DNA of 64,000 nucleotides, from the NCBI GenBank assembly GCA_960531495.1, contig OY482846.1, positions 49,852,361-49,916,360 of the forward strand. The letters are read 5' to 3'. The DNA comes from Zeus faber. Taxonomy: Eukaryota > Chordata > Actinopteri > Zeiformes > Zeidae. Both the position numbers and the translations under genes were made by a program. Numbering within the stretch: position 1 is the stretch's first letter; each line of letters begins with the position of its first letter. The notes beneath the pieces were generated by a model, which worked only from the letters and a program-made list of their open reading frames with translations, made no database searches and had not been told where the DNA came from. Positions 11,425 to 26,400 of this stretch are shown one piece after another.

Positions 11425-13951
11425 GCATGTTGTTCTTGCATGTTGTTTTGAAATGTTGTTTTGAAATGTTGTTCTTACATGTTTTTACATGTTGTTCTTA
11501 CATGTTGTTTTTACATGTAGTTTGTACATGTAGTTTGTACATGTTGTTTGTGCATGCTGTTTTTACATGTTGTTCTTACATGTTTTTACATGCTGTTCTT
11601 ACATGTTGGTCTTGCATGTTGTTCTTGCATGTTGTTCTTGCATGTTGTTCTTACATGTTGTTTTTACATGTTGTTCTTACATGTTTTTACATGTTGTTCT
11701 TACATGTTGTTCTTACATGTTGTTCTTACATGTTGTTCTTACATGTTGTTCGTACATGTTCTTACATGTTGTTTTTACATGTTCTTACATGTTGTTCGTA
11801 CATATTCTTACATGTTGTTTTTACATGTTGTTCCAACATGTTTTTACATGTTGTTCTTACATGTTGTTCGTACATGTTGTTCTTACATGTTGTTTTTACA
11901 TGTTGTTTTTACATGTTGTTCTTGCATGTTGTTCTTGCATGTTGTTTTTACATGTTGTTCTTACATGTTCGTACATGTTGTTCTTAGATGTTGTTCTTAG
12001 ATGTTGTTCTTACATGTTGTTCTTACATGTTGTTCTTGCATGTTGTTCTTACATGTTGTTTTTACATGTTGTTCTTACATGTTTTTACATGTTGTTCTTA
12101 CATGTTGTTCGTACATGTTCTTACATGTTGTTTTTACATGTTCTTACATGTTGTTCGTACATATTCTTACATGTTGTTTTTACATGTTGTTCCAACATGT
12201 TTTTACATGTTGTTCTTACATGTTGTTCGTACATGTTGTTCTTACATGTTGTTTTTACATGTTGTTTTTACATGTTGTTCTTACATGTTGTTCTTGCATG
12301 TTGTTTTTACCATTTGTTCGTACATGTTGTTCTTACATGTTGTTCGTACATGTTGTTCTTACATGTTGTTTTTACATGTTGTTTTTACAGGTTCTTACAT
12401 GTTGTTCTTGCATGTTGTTTTTACCATTTGTTCGTACATGTTGTTTTTACATGTTGTTTTTACAGGTTATTACATGTTGTTCTTACATGTTGTTTTTACA
12501 TGTTGTTTTTACATGTTGTTCTTACATGTTGTTCTTGCATGTTGTTTTTACCATTTGTTCGTACATGTTGTTCTTACATGTTGTTCGTACATGTTGTTCT
12601 TACATGTTGTTTTTACATGTTGTTTTTACAGGTTCTTACATGTTGTTCTTGCATGTTGTTTTTACCATTTGTTCGTACATGTTGTTTTTACATGTTGTTT
12701 TTACAGGTTATTACATGTTGTTCTTACATGTTGTTTTTACATGTTGTTTTTACATGTTGTTCTTACATGTTGTTCTTGCATGTTGTTTTGAAATGTTGTT
12801 TTGAAATGTTGTTCTTACATGTTTTTACATGTTGTTCTTACATGTTGTTTTTACATGTAGTTTGTACATGTAGTTTGTACATGTTGTTTGTGCATGCTGT
12901 TTTTACATGTTGTTCTTACATGTTTTTACATGCTGTTCTTACATGTTGGTCTTGCATGTTGTTCTTGCATGTTGTTCTTGCATGTTGTTCTTACATGTTG
13001 TTTTTACATGTTGTTCTTACATGTTTTTACATGTTGTTCTTACATGTTGTTCTTACATGTTGTTCTTACATGTTGTTCTTACATGTTGTTCGTACATGTT
13101 CTTACATGTTGTTTTTACATGTTCTTACATGTTGTTCGTACATATTCTTACATGTTGTTTTTACATGTTGTTCCAACATGTTTTTACATGTTGTTCTTAC
13201 ATGTTGTTCGTACATGTTGTTCTTACATGTTGTTTTTACATGTTGTTTTTACATGTTGTTCTTGCATGTTGTTCTTGCATGTTGTTTTTACATGTTGTTC
13301 TTACATGTTCGTACATGTTGTTCTTAGATGTTGTTCTTAGATGTTGTTCTTACATGTTGTTCTTACATGTTGTTCTTGCATGTTGTTCTTACATGTTGTT
13401 TTTACATGTTGTTCTTACATGTTTTTACATGTTGTTCTTACATGTTGTTCGTACATGTTCTTACATGTTGTTTTTACATGTTCTTACATGTTGTTCGTAC
13501 ATATTCTTACATGTTGTTTTTACATGTTGTTCCAACATGTTTTTACATGTTGTTCTTACATGTTGTTCGTACATGTTGTTCTTACATGTTGTTTTTACAT
13601 GTTGTTTTTACATGTTGTTCTTACATGTTGTTCTTGCATGTTGTTTTTACCATTTGTTCGTACATGTTGTTCTTACATGTTGTTCGTACATGTTGTTCTT
13701 ACATGTTGTTTTTACATGTTGTTTTTACAGGTTCTTACATGTTGTTCTTGCATGTTGTTTTTACCATTTGTTCGTACATGTTGTTTTTACATGTTGTTTT
13801 TACAGGTTATTACATGTTGTTCTTACATGTTGTTTTTACATGTTGTTTTTACATGTTGTTCTTACATGTTGTTCTTGCATGTTGTTTTTACCATTTGTTC
13901 GTACATGTTGTTCTTACATGTTGTTCGTACATGTTGTTCTTACATGTTGTT
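11425..13951 (+). repeat. 1,340-bp higher-order tandem duplication
   Basis: The segment from about 11425 to 12611 repeats at about 12765 to 13951 with an offset of 1,340 bp. In the lines I compared the order of variant units is identical, including TGTTTGTGCATGC, TTCCAACATG, paired TTCTTAGATG and TTTTTACCATTTGTTCG. A smaller 240-bp duplication sits inside it at about 12.25-12.73 kb. The two copies diverge after 12611/13951. This is a recent duplication within the satellite. Confidence 0.85.
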
Positions 13952-16900
13952 CTTGCATGTTGTTCTTGCATGTTGCTCTTACATGTTCGTACATGTTGTT
14001 CTTAGATGTTGTTCTTAGATGTTGTTCTTACATGTTGTTCTTACATGTTGTTCTTGCATGTTGTTTTTACATGTTCTTGCATTTTGTTCTTACATGTTGT
14101 TCTTACATGTTCTTGCATGTTGTTCTTGCATGTTATTCTTACATGTTGTTCTTGCATGTTGTTTTGAAATGTTGTTCTTACATGTTTTTACATGTTGTTC
14201 TTACATGTTGTTTTTACATGTTGTTTTTACATGTAGTTTGTACATGTAGTTTGTACATGTTGTTTGTACATGCTGTTTTTACATGTTGTTCTTACATATT
14301 TTTACATGTTGTTCTTACATGTTGGTCTTACATGTTGTTTTACATGTTGTTTGTACATATTGTTTTTACATGTTCTTCTTACATGTTGTTTTTACATGTT
14401 GTTTGTACATGTTGTTCTTACATGTTGTTTTTACATGTTCTTCTTACATGTTTTTACATGTTGTTCTTACATGTTGTTCTTACATATTTTTACATGTTGT
14501 TTGTACATGTTGTTCTTACATGTTGTTTTTACATGTTGTTCTTACATGTTTTTACATGTTGTTCTTACATGTTGTTCTTACATGTTTTTACATGTTGTTC
14601 TTACATGTTGTTCTTACATGTTTTTACATGTTGTTCTTGCATGTTGTTCTTACATGTTGTTTGTACATGTTGTTCTTACATGTTCTTGCATGTTGTTCTT
14701 GCATGTTGTTCTTGCATGTTTTTTTTACATGTTGTTCTTGCATGTTGTTCTTGCACGTTGCTCTTGCATGTTGCTCTTGCATGTTGTTCTTGCATGTTGT
14801 TCTTGCATGTTGTTTTCACATGTTGTTCTTGCATCTTGGTCTTGCATGTTGCTCTTGCATGTTGCTCTTGCATGTTGTTCTTGCATGTTGTTTTGAAATG
14901 TTGTTCTTGCATGTTGTTTTGAAATGTTGTTCTTACATGTTTTTACATGTTGTTCTTACATGTTGTTTTTACATGTAGTTTGTACATGTTGTTTGTACAT
15001 GTTTGTAAATGTTGTTTGTACATGTTTGTTCATGTTGTTTTTACATGTTGTTTGTACATGCTGTTTTTACATGTTGTACTCACATGTTTTTACATGTTGT
15101 TCTTACATGTTTTTACATGTTGTTCTTACATGTTGTTTTTACATGTAGTTTGTACATGTAGTTTGTACATGTTGTTTGTACATGCTGTTTTTACATGTTG
15201 TTCTTACATGTTTTTACATGCTGTTCTTACATGTTGGTCTTACATGTTGTTTTTACATGTTGTTTGTACATATTGTTTTTACATGTTCTTCTTACAAGTT
15301 GTTTTTACATGTTGTTCTTACATGTTGTTTTTACATGTTCTTCTTACATGTTGTTTTTACATGTTGTTCTTACATGTTTTTACATGTTGTTCTTACATGT
15401 TTTTACATGTTGTTTTTACATGTTGTTCTTACATGTTTTTACATGTTTTTCTTACATGTTGTTTGTACATATTGTTCTTACATGTTGTTCGTACATGTTG
15501 TTCTTGCATGTTGTTCGTACATGTTCGTACATGTTGTTCTTACATGTAGTTTGTACATGTAGTTTGTACATGTTGTTTTTACATGTTGTTTTGAAATGTT
15601 GTTCTTGCATGTTGTTTTGAAATGTTGTTTTGAAATATTGTTCTTACATGTTTTTACATGTTGTTCTTACATGTTGTTTTTACATGTAGTTTGTACATGT
15701 TGTTTGTACATGTTTGTACATGTTGTTTTTACATGTAGTTTGTACATGTAGTTTTTACATGTTGTTCTTACATGTTTTTACATGCTGTTCTTACATGTTG
15801 GTCTTACATGTTGTTTTTACATGTTGTTTGTACATATTGTTTTTACATGTTCTTCTTACAAGTTGTTTTTTAATGTTGTTTGTACATGTTGTTCTTACAT
15901 GTTGTTTTTACATGTTCTTCTTACATGTTGTTTTTACATGATGTTCTTACATGTTTTTACATGTTGTTTTTACATGTTGTTCTTACATGTTCTTACATGT
16001 TGTTTTTACATGTTGTTAGTACATGTTGTTCGTACATGTTGTTCTTGCATGTTGTTCGTACATGTTGTTCGTACATGTTGTTCTTACATGTAGTTTGTAC
16101 ATGTAGTTTGTAAATGTTGTTTTTACATGTTTTTACATTGTTTTAACATGTTCTTACATGTTTTTACATGTTGTTCTTACATGTTGTTTTTACATGTTGT
16201 TCTTACATGTTGTTCTTACATGTTGTTCTTACATGTTGTTTTTACATGTTGTTTTTAAATGTTGTTCGTACATGTTGTTCGTACATGTTGTTCTTGCATG
16301 TTGTTCGTACATGTTGTTCGTACATGTTGTTCTTACATGTAGTTTGTACATGTAGTTTGTACATGTTGTTTTTACATGTTGTTTTTACATTGTTTTAACA
16401 TGTTCTTACATGTTTTTACATGTTGTTTTTACATGTTGTTCTTACATGTTTTTTTTACATGTTGTTCTTACATGTTGTTCTTACATGTTTTTACATGTTG
16501 TTTGTACATGTTGTTCTTACATGTTGTTTTTACATGTTCTTCTTACATGTTGTTTTTACATGTTGTTCTTACATGTTGTTCTTACATGTTGTTCTTGCAT
16601 GTTGTTCTTACATGTTGTTTGTACATGTTCTTACATGTTGTTTGTACATGTTGTTCTTACATGTTCTTGCATGTTGTTCTTGCATGTTGTTCTTGCATGT
16701 TGTTCTTGCATGTTGCTCTTGCATGTTGCTCTTGCATGTTGCTCTTGCATGTGTTTTTGCATGTTGTTCTTACATGTTGTTCTTACATGTTGTTCTTACA
16801 TGTTGTTCTTGCATGTTGTTCTTACATGTTATTCTTGCATGTTGTTCTTGCATGTTGCTCTTGCATGTTGCTCTTGCATGTTGTTCTTACATGTTGTTTT

Positions 16901-17439
16901 GAAATGTTGTTCTTACATGTTTTTACATGTTGTTCTTACATGTTGTTTTTACATGTAGTTTGTACATGTTGTTTGTACATGTTTGTAAATGTTGTTTGTA
17001 CATGTTTGTACATGTTGTTTTTACATGTAGTTTGTACATGTAGTTTGTACATGTTGTTTGTACATGCTGTTTTTACATGTTGTTCTTACATGTTTTTACA
17101 TGCTGTTCTTACATGTTGGTCTTACATGTTGTTTTTACATGTTGTTTGTACATATTGTTTTTACATGTTCTTCTTACAAGTTGTTTTTTAATGTTGTTTG
17201 TACATGTTGTTCTTACATGTTGTTTTTACATGTTCTTCTTACATGTTGTTTTTACATGTTGTTCTTACATGTTTTTACATGTTGTTTTTACATGTTGTTC
17301 TTACATGTTCCTACATGTTGTTTTTACATGTTGTTCGTACATGTTGTTCTTGCATGTTGTTCTTGCATGTTGTTCGTACATGTTGTTCGTACATGTTGTT
17401 CTTACATGTAGTTTGTACATGTAGTTTGTACATGTTGTT

Positions 17440-20400
17440 TTTACATGTTTTTACATTGTTTTAACATGTTCTTACATGTTTTTACATGTTGTTCTTACAT
17501 GTTGTTTTTACATGTTGTTCTTACATGTTGTTCTTACATGTTGTTTGTACATGTTGTTCGTACATGTTGTTCGTACATGTTCTTACATGTTTTTACATGT
17601 TGTTTTTACATGTTGTTCTTACATGTTCTTACATGTTGTTCTTACATGTTGTTCTTACATGTTGTTCGTACATGTTGTTCGTACATGTTGTTCTTACATG
17701 TTGTTCTTACATGTAGTTTGTACATGTAGTTTGTACATGTTGTTCTTACATGTTTTTACATGTTGTTCTTACATGTTGTCCTTACATGTTGTTTGTACAT
17801 GTTTTTACATGTTGTTCTTACATGTTGTCCTTACATGTTGTTTGTACATGTTGTTCTTACATGTTGTTCTTACTTGTTCTTACATGTTGTTCTTACATGT
17901 AGTTTGTACATGTAGTTTGTACATGTTGTTCTTACATGTTTTTACATGTTGTTCTTACATGTTGTTTTTACATGTAGTTTGTACATGTAGTTTTTACATG
18001 TTGTTCTTACATGTTTTTACATGCTGTTCTTACATGTTGGTCTTACATGTTGTTTTTACATGTTGTTTGTACATATTGTTTTTACATGTTCTTCTTACAA
18101 GTTGTTTTTTAATGTTGTTTGTACATGTTGTTCTTACATGTTGTTTTTACATGTTCTTCTTACATGTTGTTTTTACATGTTGTTCTTACATGTTTTTACA
18201 TGTTGTTTTTACATGTTGTTCTTACATGTTCTTACATGTTGTTTTTACATGTTGTTAGTACATGTTGTTCGTACATGTTGTTCTTGCATGTTGTTCGTAC
18301 ATGTTGTTCGTACATGTTGTTCTTACATGTAGTTTGTACATGTAGTTTGTACATGTTGTTTTTACATGTTTTTACATTGTTTTAACATGTTCTTACATGT
18401 TTTTACATGTTGTTCTTACATGTTGTTTTTACATGTTGTTCTTACATGTTGTTCTTACATGTTGTTCTTACATGTTGTTCTTACATGTTGTTTTTACATG
18501 TTGTTTTTAAATGTTGTTCTTACATGTTTTTACATGTTGTTCTTACATGTTTGTACATATTGTTTTTACATGTTGTTCTTACATGTTGTTTTTACATGTT
18601 GTTCTTACATGTTGTTTGACATGTTGTTCGTACATGTTGTTCGTACATGTTGTTCTTGCATGTTGTTCGTACATGTTGTTCGTACATGTTGTTCTTACAT
18701 GTAGTTTGTACATGTAGTTTGTACATGTTGTTTTTACATGTTGTTTTTACATTGTTTTAACATGTTCTTACATGTTTTTACATGTTGTTTTTACATGTTG
18801 TTCTTACATGTTTTTTTTACATGTTGTTCTTACATGTTGTTCTTACATGTTTTTACATGTTGTTTGTACATGTTGTTCTTACATGTTGTTTTTACATGTT
18901 CTTCTTACATGTTGTTTTTACATGTTGTTCTTACATGTTGTTCTTACATGTTGTTCTTGCATGTTGTTCTTACATGTTGTTTGTACATGTTCTTACATGT
19001 TGTTTGTACATGTTGTTCTTACATGTTCTTGCATGTTGTTCTTGCATGTTGTTCTTGCATGTTGTTCTTGCATGTTGCTCTTGCATGTTGCTCTTGCATG
19101 TTGCTCTTGCATGTTGCTCTTACATGTTGTTTTTGCATGTTGTTCTTACATGTTGTTCTTACATGTTGTTCTTACATGTTGTTCTTGCATGTTGTTCTTA
19201 CATGTTATTCTTGCATGTTGGTCTTGCATGTTGTTCTTGCATGTTGCTCTTGCATGTTGCTCTTGCATGTTGTTCTTACATGTTGTTTTGAAATGTTGTT
19301 TTGAAATGTTGTTCTTACATGTTTTTACATGTTGTTCTTACATGTAGTTTGTACATGTAGTTTGTACATGTTGTTCTTACATGTTTTTACATGTTGTTCT
19401 TACATGTTGTTTTTACATGTAGTTTGTACATGTAGTTTTTACATGTTGTTCTTACATGTTTTTACATGCTGTTCTTACATGTTGGTCTTACATGTTGTTT
19501 TTACATGTTGTTTGTACATATTGTTTTTACATGTTCTTCTTACAAGTTGTTTTTTAATGTTGTTTGTACATGTTGTTCTTACATGTTGTTTTTACATGTT
19601 CTTCTTACATGTTGTTTTTACATGTTGTTCTTACATGTTTTTACATGTTGTTTTTACATGTTGTTCTTACATGTTCTTACATGTTGTTTTTACATGTTGT
19701 TAGTACATGTTGTTCGTACATGTTGTTCTTGCATGTTGTTCGTACATGTTGTTCGTACATGTTGTTCTTACATGTAGTTTGTACATGTAGTTTGTACATG
19801 TTGTTTTTACATGTTTTTACATTGTTTTAACATGTTCTTACATGTTTTTACATGTTGTTCTTACATGTTGTTTTTACATGTTGTTCTTACATGTTGTTCT
19901 TACATGTTGTTCTTACATGTTGTTCTTACATGTTGTTTTTACATGTTGTTTTTAAATGTTGTTCTTACATGTTTTTACATGTTGTTTGTACATGTTGTTC
20001 TTACATGTTGTTTTTACATGTTCTTCTTACATGTTGTTTTTACATGTTGTTCTTACATGTTGTTCTTACATGTTGTTCTTGCATGTTGTTCTTACATGTT
20101 GTTTGTACATGTTCTTACATGTTGTTTGTACATGTTGTTCTTACATGTTCTTGCATGTTGTTCTTGCATGTTGTTCTTGCATGTTGTTCTTGCATGTTGC
20201 TCTTGCATGTTGCTCTTGCATGTTGCTCTTGCATGTTGCTCTTACATGTTGTTTTTGCATGTTGTTCTTACATGTTGTTCTTACATGTTGTTCTTACATG
20301 TTGTTCTTGCATGTTGTTCTTACATGTTATTCTTGCATGTTGGTCTTGCATGTTGTTCTTGCATGTTGCTCTTGCATGTTGCTCTTGCATGTTGTTCTTA

Positions 20401-23400
20401 CATGTTGTTTTGAAATGTTGTTTTGAAATGTTGTTCTTACATGTTTTTACATGTTGTTCTTACATGTAGTTTGTACATGTAGTTTGTACATGTTGTTCTT
20501 ACATGTTTTTACATGTTGTTCTTACATGTTGTTTTTACATGTAGTTTGTACATGTAGTTTTTACATGTTGTTCTTACATGTTTTTACATGCTGTTCTTAC
20601 ATGTTGGTCTTACATGTTGTTTTTACATGTTGTTTGTACATATTGTTTTTACATGTTCTTCTTACAAGTTGTTTTTTAATGTTGTTTGTACATGTTGTTC
20701 TTACATGTTGTTTTTACATGTTCTTCTTACATGTTGTTTTTACATGTTGTTCTTACATGTTTTTACATGTTGTTTTTACATGTTGTTCTTACATGTTCTT
20801 ACATGTTGTTTTTACATGTTGTTAGTACATGTTGTTCGTACATGTTGTTCTTGCATGTTGTTCGTACATGTTGTTCGTACATGTTGTTCTTACATGTAGT
20901 TTGTACATGTAGTTTGTACATGTTGTTTTTACATGTTTTTACATTGTTTTAACATGTTCTTACATGTTTTTACATGTTGTTCTTACATGTTGTTTTTACA
21001 TGTTGTTCTTACATGTTGTTCTTACATGTTGTTCTTACATGTTGTTCTTACATGTTGTTTTTACATGTTGTTTTTAAATGTTGTTCTTACATGTTTTTAC
21101 ATGTTGTTCTTACATGTTTGTACATATTGTTTTTACATGTTGTTCTTACATGTTGTTTTTACATGTTGTTCTTACATGTTGTTTGACATGTTGTTCGTAC
21201 ATGTTGTTCGTACATGTTGTTCTTGCATGTTGTTCGTACATGTTGTTCGTACATGTTGTTCTTACATGTAGTTTGTACATGTAGTTTGTACATGTTGTTT
21301 TTACATGTTGTTTTTACATTGTTTTAACATGTTCTTACATGTTTTTACATGTTGTTTTTACATGTTGTTCTTACATGTTTTTTTTACATGTTGTTCTTGC
21401 ATGTTGTTCTTACATGTTATTCTTGCATGTTGGTCTTGCATGTTGTTCTTGCATGTTGCTCTTGCATGTTGCTCTTACATGTTGTTTTTGCATGTTGTTC
21501 TTACATGTTGTTCTTACATGTTGTTCTTACATGTTGTTCTTGCATGTTGTTCTTACATGTTATTCTTGCATGTTGGTCTTGCATGTTGTTCTTGCATGTT
21601 GCTCTTGCATGTTGCTCTTGCATGTTGTTCTTACATGTTGTTTTGAAATGTTGTTTTGAAATGTTGTTCTTACATGTTTTTACATGTTGTTCTTACATGT
21701 TGTTTTTACATGTAGTTTGTACATGTTGTTTGTACATGTTTGTAAATGTTGTTTGTACATGTTTGTACATGTTGTTTTTACATGTAGTTTGTACATGTAG
21801 TTGGTACATGTTGTTTGTACATGCTGTTTTTACATGTTGTTCTTACATGTTTTTACATGCTGTTCTTACATGTTGGTCTTACATGTTGTTTTTACATGTT
21901 GTTTGTACATATTGTTTTTACATGTTCTTCTTACAAGTTGTTTTTTAATGTTGTTTGTACATGTTGTTCTTACATGTTGTTTTTACATGTTCTTCTTACA
22001 TGTTGTTTTTACATGTTGTTCTTACATGTTTTTACATGTTGTTTTTACATGTTGTTCTTACATGTTCTTACATGTTGTTTTTACATGTTGTTCGTACATG
22101 TTGTTCGTACATGTTGTTCTTGCATGTTGTTCTTGCATGTTGTTCGTACATGTTGTTCGTACATGTTGTTCTTACATGTAGTTTGTACATGTAGTTTGTA
22201 CATGTTGTTTTTACATGTTTTTACATTGTTTTAACATGTTCTTACATGTTTTTACATGTTGTTCTTACATGTTGTTTTTACATGTTGTTCTTACATGTTG
22301 TTCTTACATGTTGTTTGTACATGTTGTTCGTACATGTTGTTCGTACATGTTCTTACATGTTTTTACATGTTGTTTTTACATGTTGTTCTTACATGTTCTT
22401 ACATGTTGTTCTTACATGTTGTTCTTACATGTTGTTCGTACATGTTGTTCGTACATGTTGTTCTTACATGTTGTTCTTACATGTAGTTTGTACATGTAGT
22501 TTGTACATGTTGTTCTTACATGTTTTTACATGTTGTTCTTACATGTTGTCCTTACATGTTGTTTGTACATGTTGTTCTTACATGTTGTTCTTACATGTTT
22601 TTACATGTTGTTCTTGCATGTTGTTCTTACATGTTGTTCTTACATGTTGTTCTTACATGTTGTTTTTACATGTAGTTTGTACATGTTGTTTGTACATGTT
22701 TGTAAATGTTGTTTGTACATGTTGTTTTTACATGTAGTTTGTACATGTAGTTTGTACATGTTGTTTGTACATGCTGTTTTTACATGTTGTTCTTACATGT
22801 TTTTACATGCTGTTCTTACATGTTGGTCTTGCATGTTGTTCTTGCATGTTGTTCTTGCGTGTTGTTCTTGCATGTTGCTCTTGCATGTTGCTCTTGCATG
22901 TTGCTCTTGCATGTTGCTCTTGCATGTTGCTCTTACATGTTGTTTTTGCATGTTGTTCTTACATGTTGTTCTTACATGTTGTTCTTACATGTTGTTCTTG
23001 CATGTTGTTCTTACATGTTATTCTTGCATGTTGTTCTTGCATGTTGTTCTTGCATGTTGCTCTTGCAAGTTGCTCTTGCATGTTGTTCTTACATGTTGTT
23101 TTGAAATGTTGTTTTGAAATGTTGTTTTGAAATGTTGTTCTTACATGTTTTTACATGTTGTTCTTACATGTTGTTTTTACATGTAGTTTGTACATGTTGT
23201 TTGTACATGTTTGTAAATGTTGTTTGTACATGTTTGTACATGTTGTTTTTACATGTAGTTTGTACATGTAGTTTGTACATGTTGTTTGTACATGCTGTTT
23301 TTACATGTTGTTCTTACATGTTTTTACATGCTGTTCTTACATGTTGGTCTTACATGTTGTTTTTACATGTTGTTTGTACATATTGTTTTTACATGTTCTT

Positions 23401-26400
23401 CTTACAAGTTGTTTTTTAATGTTGTTTGTACATGTTGTTCTTACATGTTGTTTTTACATGTTCTTCTTACATGTTGTTTTTACATGTTGTTCTTAGATGT
23501 TTTTACATGTTGTTTTTACATGTTGTTCTTACATGTTCTTACATGTTGTTTTTACATGTTGTTCGTACATGTTGTTCGTACATGTTGTTCTTGCATGTTG
23601 TTCTTGCATGTTGTTCGTACATGTTGTTCGTACATGTTGTTCTTACATGTAGTTTGTACATGTAGTTTGTACATGTTGTTTTTACATGTTTTTACATTGT
23701 TTTAACATGTTCTTACATGTTTTTACATGTTGTTCTTACATGTTGTTTTTACATGTTGTTCTTACATGTTGTTCGTACATGTTGTTTGTACATGTTGTTC
23801 GTACATGTTGTTCGTACATGTTCTTACATGTTTTTACATGTTGTTTTTACATGTTGTTCTTACATGTTCTTACATGTTGTTCTTACATGTTGTTCTTACA
23901 TGTTGTTCGTACATGTTGTTCGTACATGTTGTTCTTACATGTTGTTCTTACATGTAGTTTGTACATGTAGTTTGTACATGTTGTTCTTACATGTTTTTAC
24001 ATGTTGTTCTTACATGTTGTCCTTACATGTTGTTTGTACATGTTGTTCTTACATGTTGTTCTTACTTGTTCTTACATGTTGTTCTTACATGTAGTTTTTA
24101 CATGTAGTTTGTACATGTTGTTCTTACATGTTTTTACATGTTGTTCTTACATGTTGTTTTTACATGTAGTTTGTACATGTAGTTTTTACATGTTGTTCTT
24201 ACATGTTTTTACATGCTGTTCTTACATGTTGGTCTTACATGTTGTTTTTACATGTTGTTTGTACATATTGTTTTTACATGTTCTTCTTACAAGTTGTTTT
24301 TTAATGTTGTTTGTACATGTTGTTCTTACATGTTGTTTTTACATGTTCTTCTTACATGTTGTTTTTACATGTTGTTCTTACATGTTTTTACATGTTGTTT
24401 TTACATGTTGTTCTTACATGTTCTTACATGTTGTTTTTACATGTTGTTAGTACATGTTGTTCGTACATGTTGTTCTTGCATGTTGTTCGTACATGTTGTT
24501 CGTACATGTTGTTCTTACATGTAGTTTGTACATGTAGTTTGTACATGTTGTTTTTACATGTTTTTACATTGTTTTAACATGTTCTTACATGTTTTTACAT
24601 GTTGTTCTTACATGTTGTTTTTACATGTTGTTCTTACATGTTGTTCTTACATGTTGTTCTTACATGTTGTTCTTACATGTTGTTTTTACATGTTGTTTTT
24701 AAATGTTGTTCTTACATGTTTTTACATGTTGTTCTTACATGTTTGTACATATTGTTTTTACATGTTGTTCTTACATGTTGTTTTTACATGTTGTTCTTAC
24801 ATGTTGTTTGACATGTTGTTCGTACATGTTGTTCGTACATGTTGTTCTTGCATGTTGTTCGTACATGTTGTTCGTACATGTTGTTCTTACATGTAGTTTG
24901 TACATGTAGTTTGTACATGTTGTTTTTACATGTTGTTTTTACATTGTTTTAACATGTTCTTACATGTTTTTACATGTTGTTTTTACATGTTGTTCTTACA
25001 TGTTTTTTTTACATGTTGTTCTTACATGTTGTTCTTACATGTTTTTACATGTTGTTTGTACATGTTGTTCTTACATGTTGTTTTTACATGTTCTTCTTAC
25101 ATGTTGTTTTTACATGTTGTTCTTACATGTTGTTCTTGCATGTTGTTCTTACATGTTGTTTGTACATGTTCTTACATGTTGTTTGTACATGTTGTTCTTA
25201 CATGTTCTTGCATGTTGTTCTTGCATGTTGTTCTTACATGTTGTTTTTGCATGTTGTTCTTACATGTTGTTCTTACATGTTGTTCTTGCATGTTGCTCTT
25301 GCATGTTGCTCTTGCATGTTGCTCTTGCATGTTGCTCTTACATGTTGTTTTTGCATGTTGTTCTTACATGTTGTTCTTACATGTTGTTCTTACATGTTGT
25401 TCTTGCATGTTGTTCTTACATGTTATTCTTGCATGTTGGTCTTGCATGTTGTTCTTGCATGTTGCTCTTGCATGTTGCTCTTGCATGTTGTTCTTACATG
25501 TTGTTTTGAAATGTTGTTTTGAAATGTTGTTTTGAAATGTTGTTCTTACATGTTTTTACATGTTGTTCTTACATGTTGTTTTTACATGTAGTTTGTACAT
25601 GTTGTTTGTACATGTTTGTAAATGTTGTTTGTACATGTTTGTACATGTTGTTTTTACATGTAGTTTGTACATGTAGTTTGAACATGTTGTTTGTACATGC
25701 TGTTTTTACATGTTGTTCTTACATGTTTTTACATGCTGTTCTTACATGTTGGTCTTACATGTTGTTTTTACATGTTGTTTGTACATATTGTTTTTACATG
25801 TTCTTCTTACAAGTTGTTTTTTAATGTTGTTTGTACATGTTGTTCTTACATGTTGTTTTTACATGTACTTCTTACATGTTGTTTTTACATGTTGTTCTTA
25901 CATGTTTTTACATGTTGTTTTTACATGTTGTTCTTACATGTTCTTACATGTTGTTTTTACATGTTGTTCGTACATGTTGTTCGTACATGTTGTTCTTGCA
26001 TGTTGTTCTTGCATGTTGTTCGTACATGTTGTTCGTACATGTTGTTCTTACATGTAGTTTGTACATGTAGTTTGTACATGTTGTTTTTACATGTTTTTAC
26101 ATTGTTTTAACATGTTCTTACATGTTTTTACATGTTGTTCTTACATGTTGTTTTTACATGTTGTTCTTACATGTTGTTCTTACATGTTGTTTGTACATGT
26201 TGTTCGTACATGTTGTTCGTACATGTTCTTACATGTTTTTACATGTTGTTTTTACATGTTGTTCTTACATGTTCTTACATGTTGTTCTTACATGTTGTTC
26301 TTACATGTTGTTCGTACATGTTGTTCGTACATGTTGTTCTTACATGTTGTTCTTACATGTAGTTTGTACATGTAGTTTGTACATGTTGTTCTTACATGTT

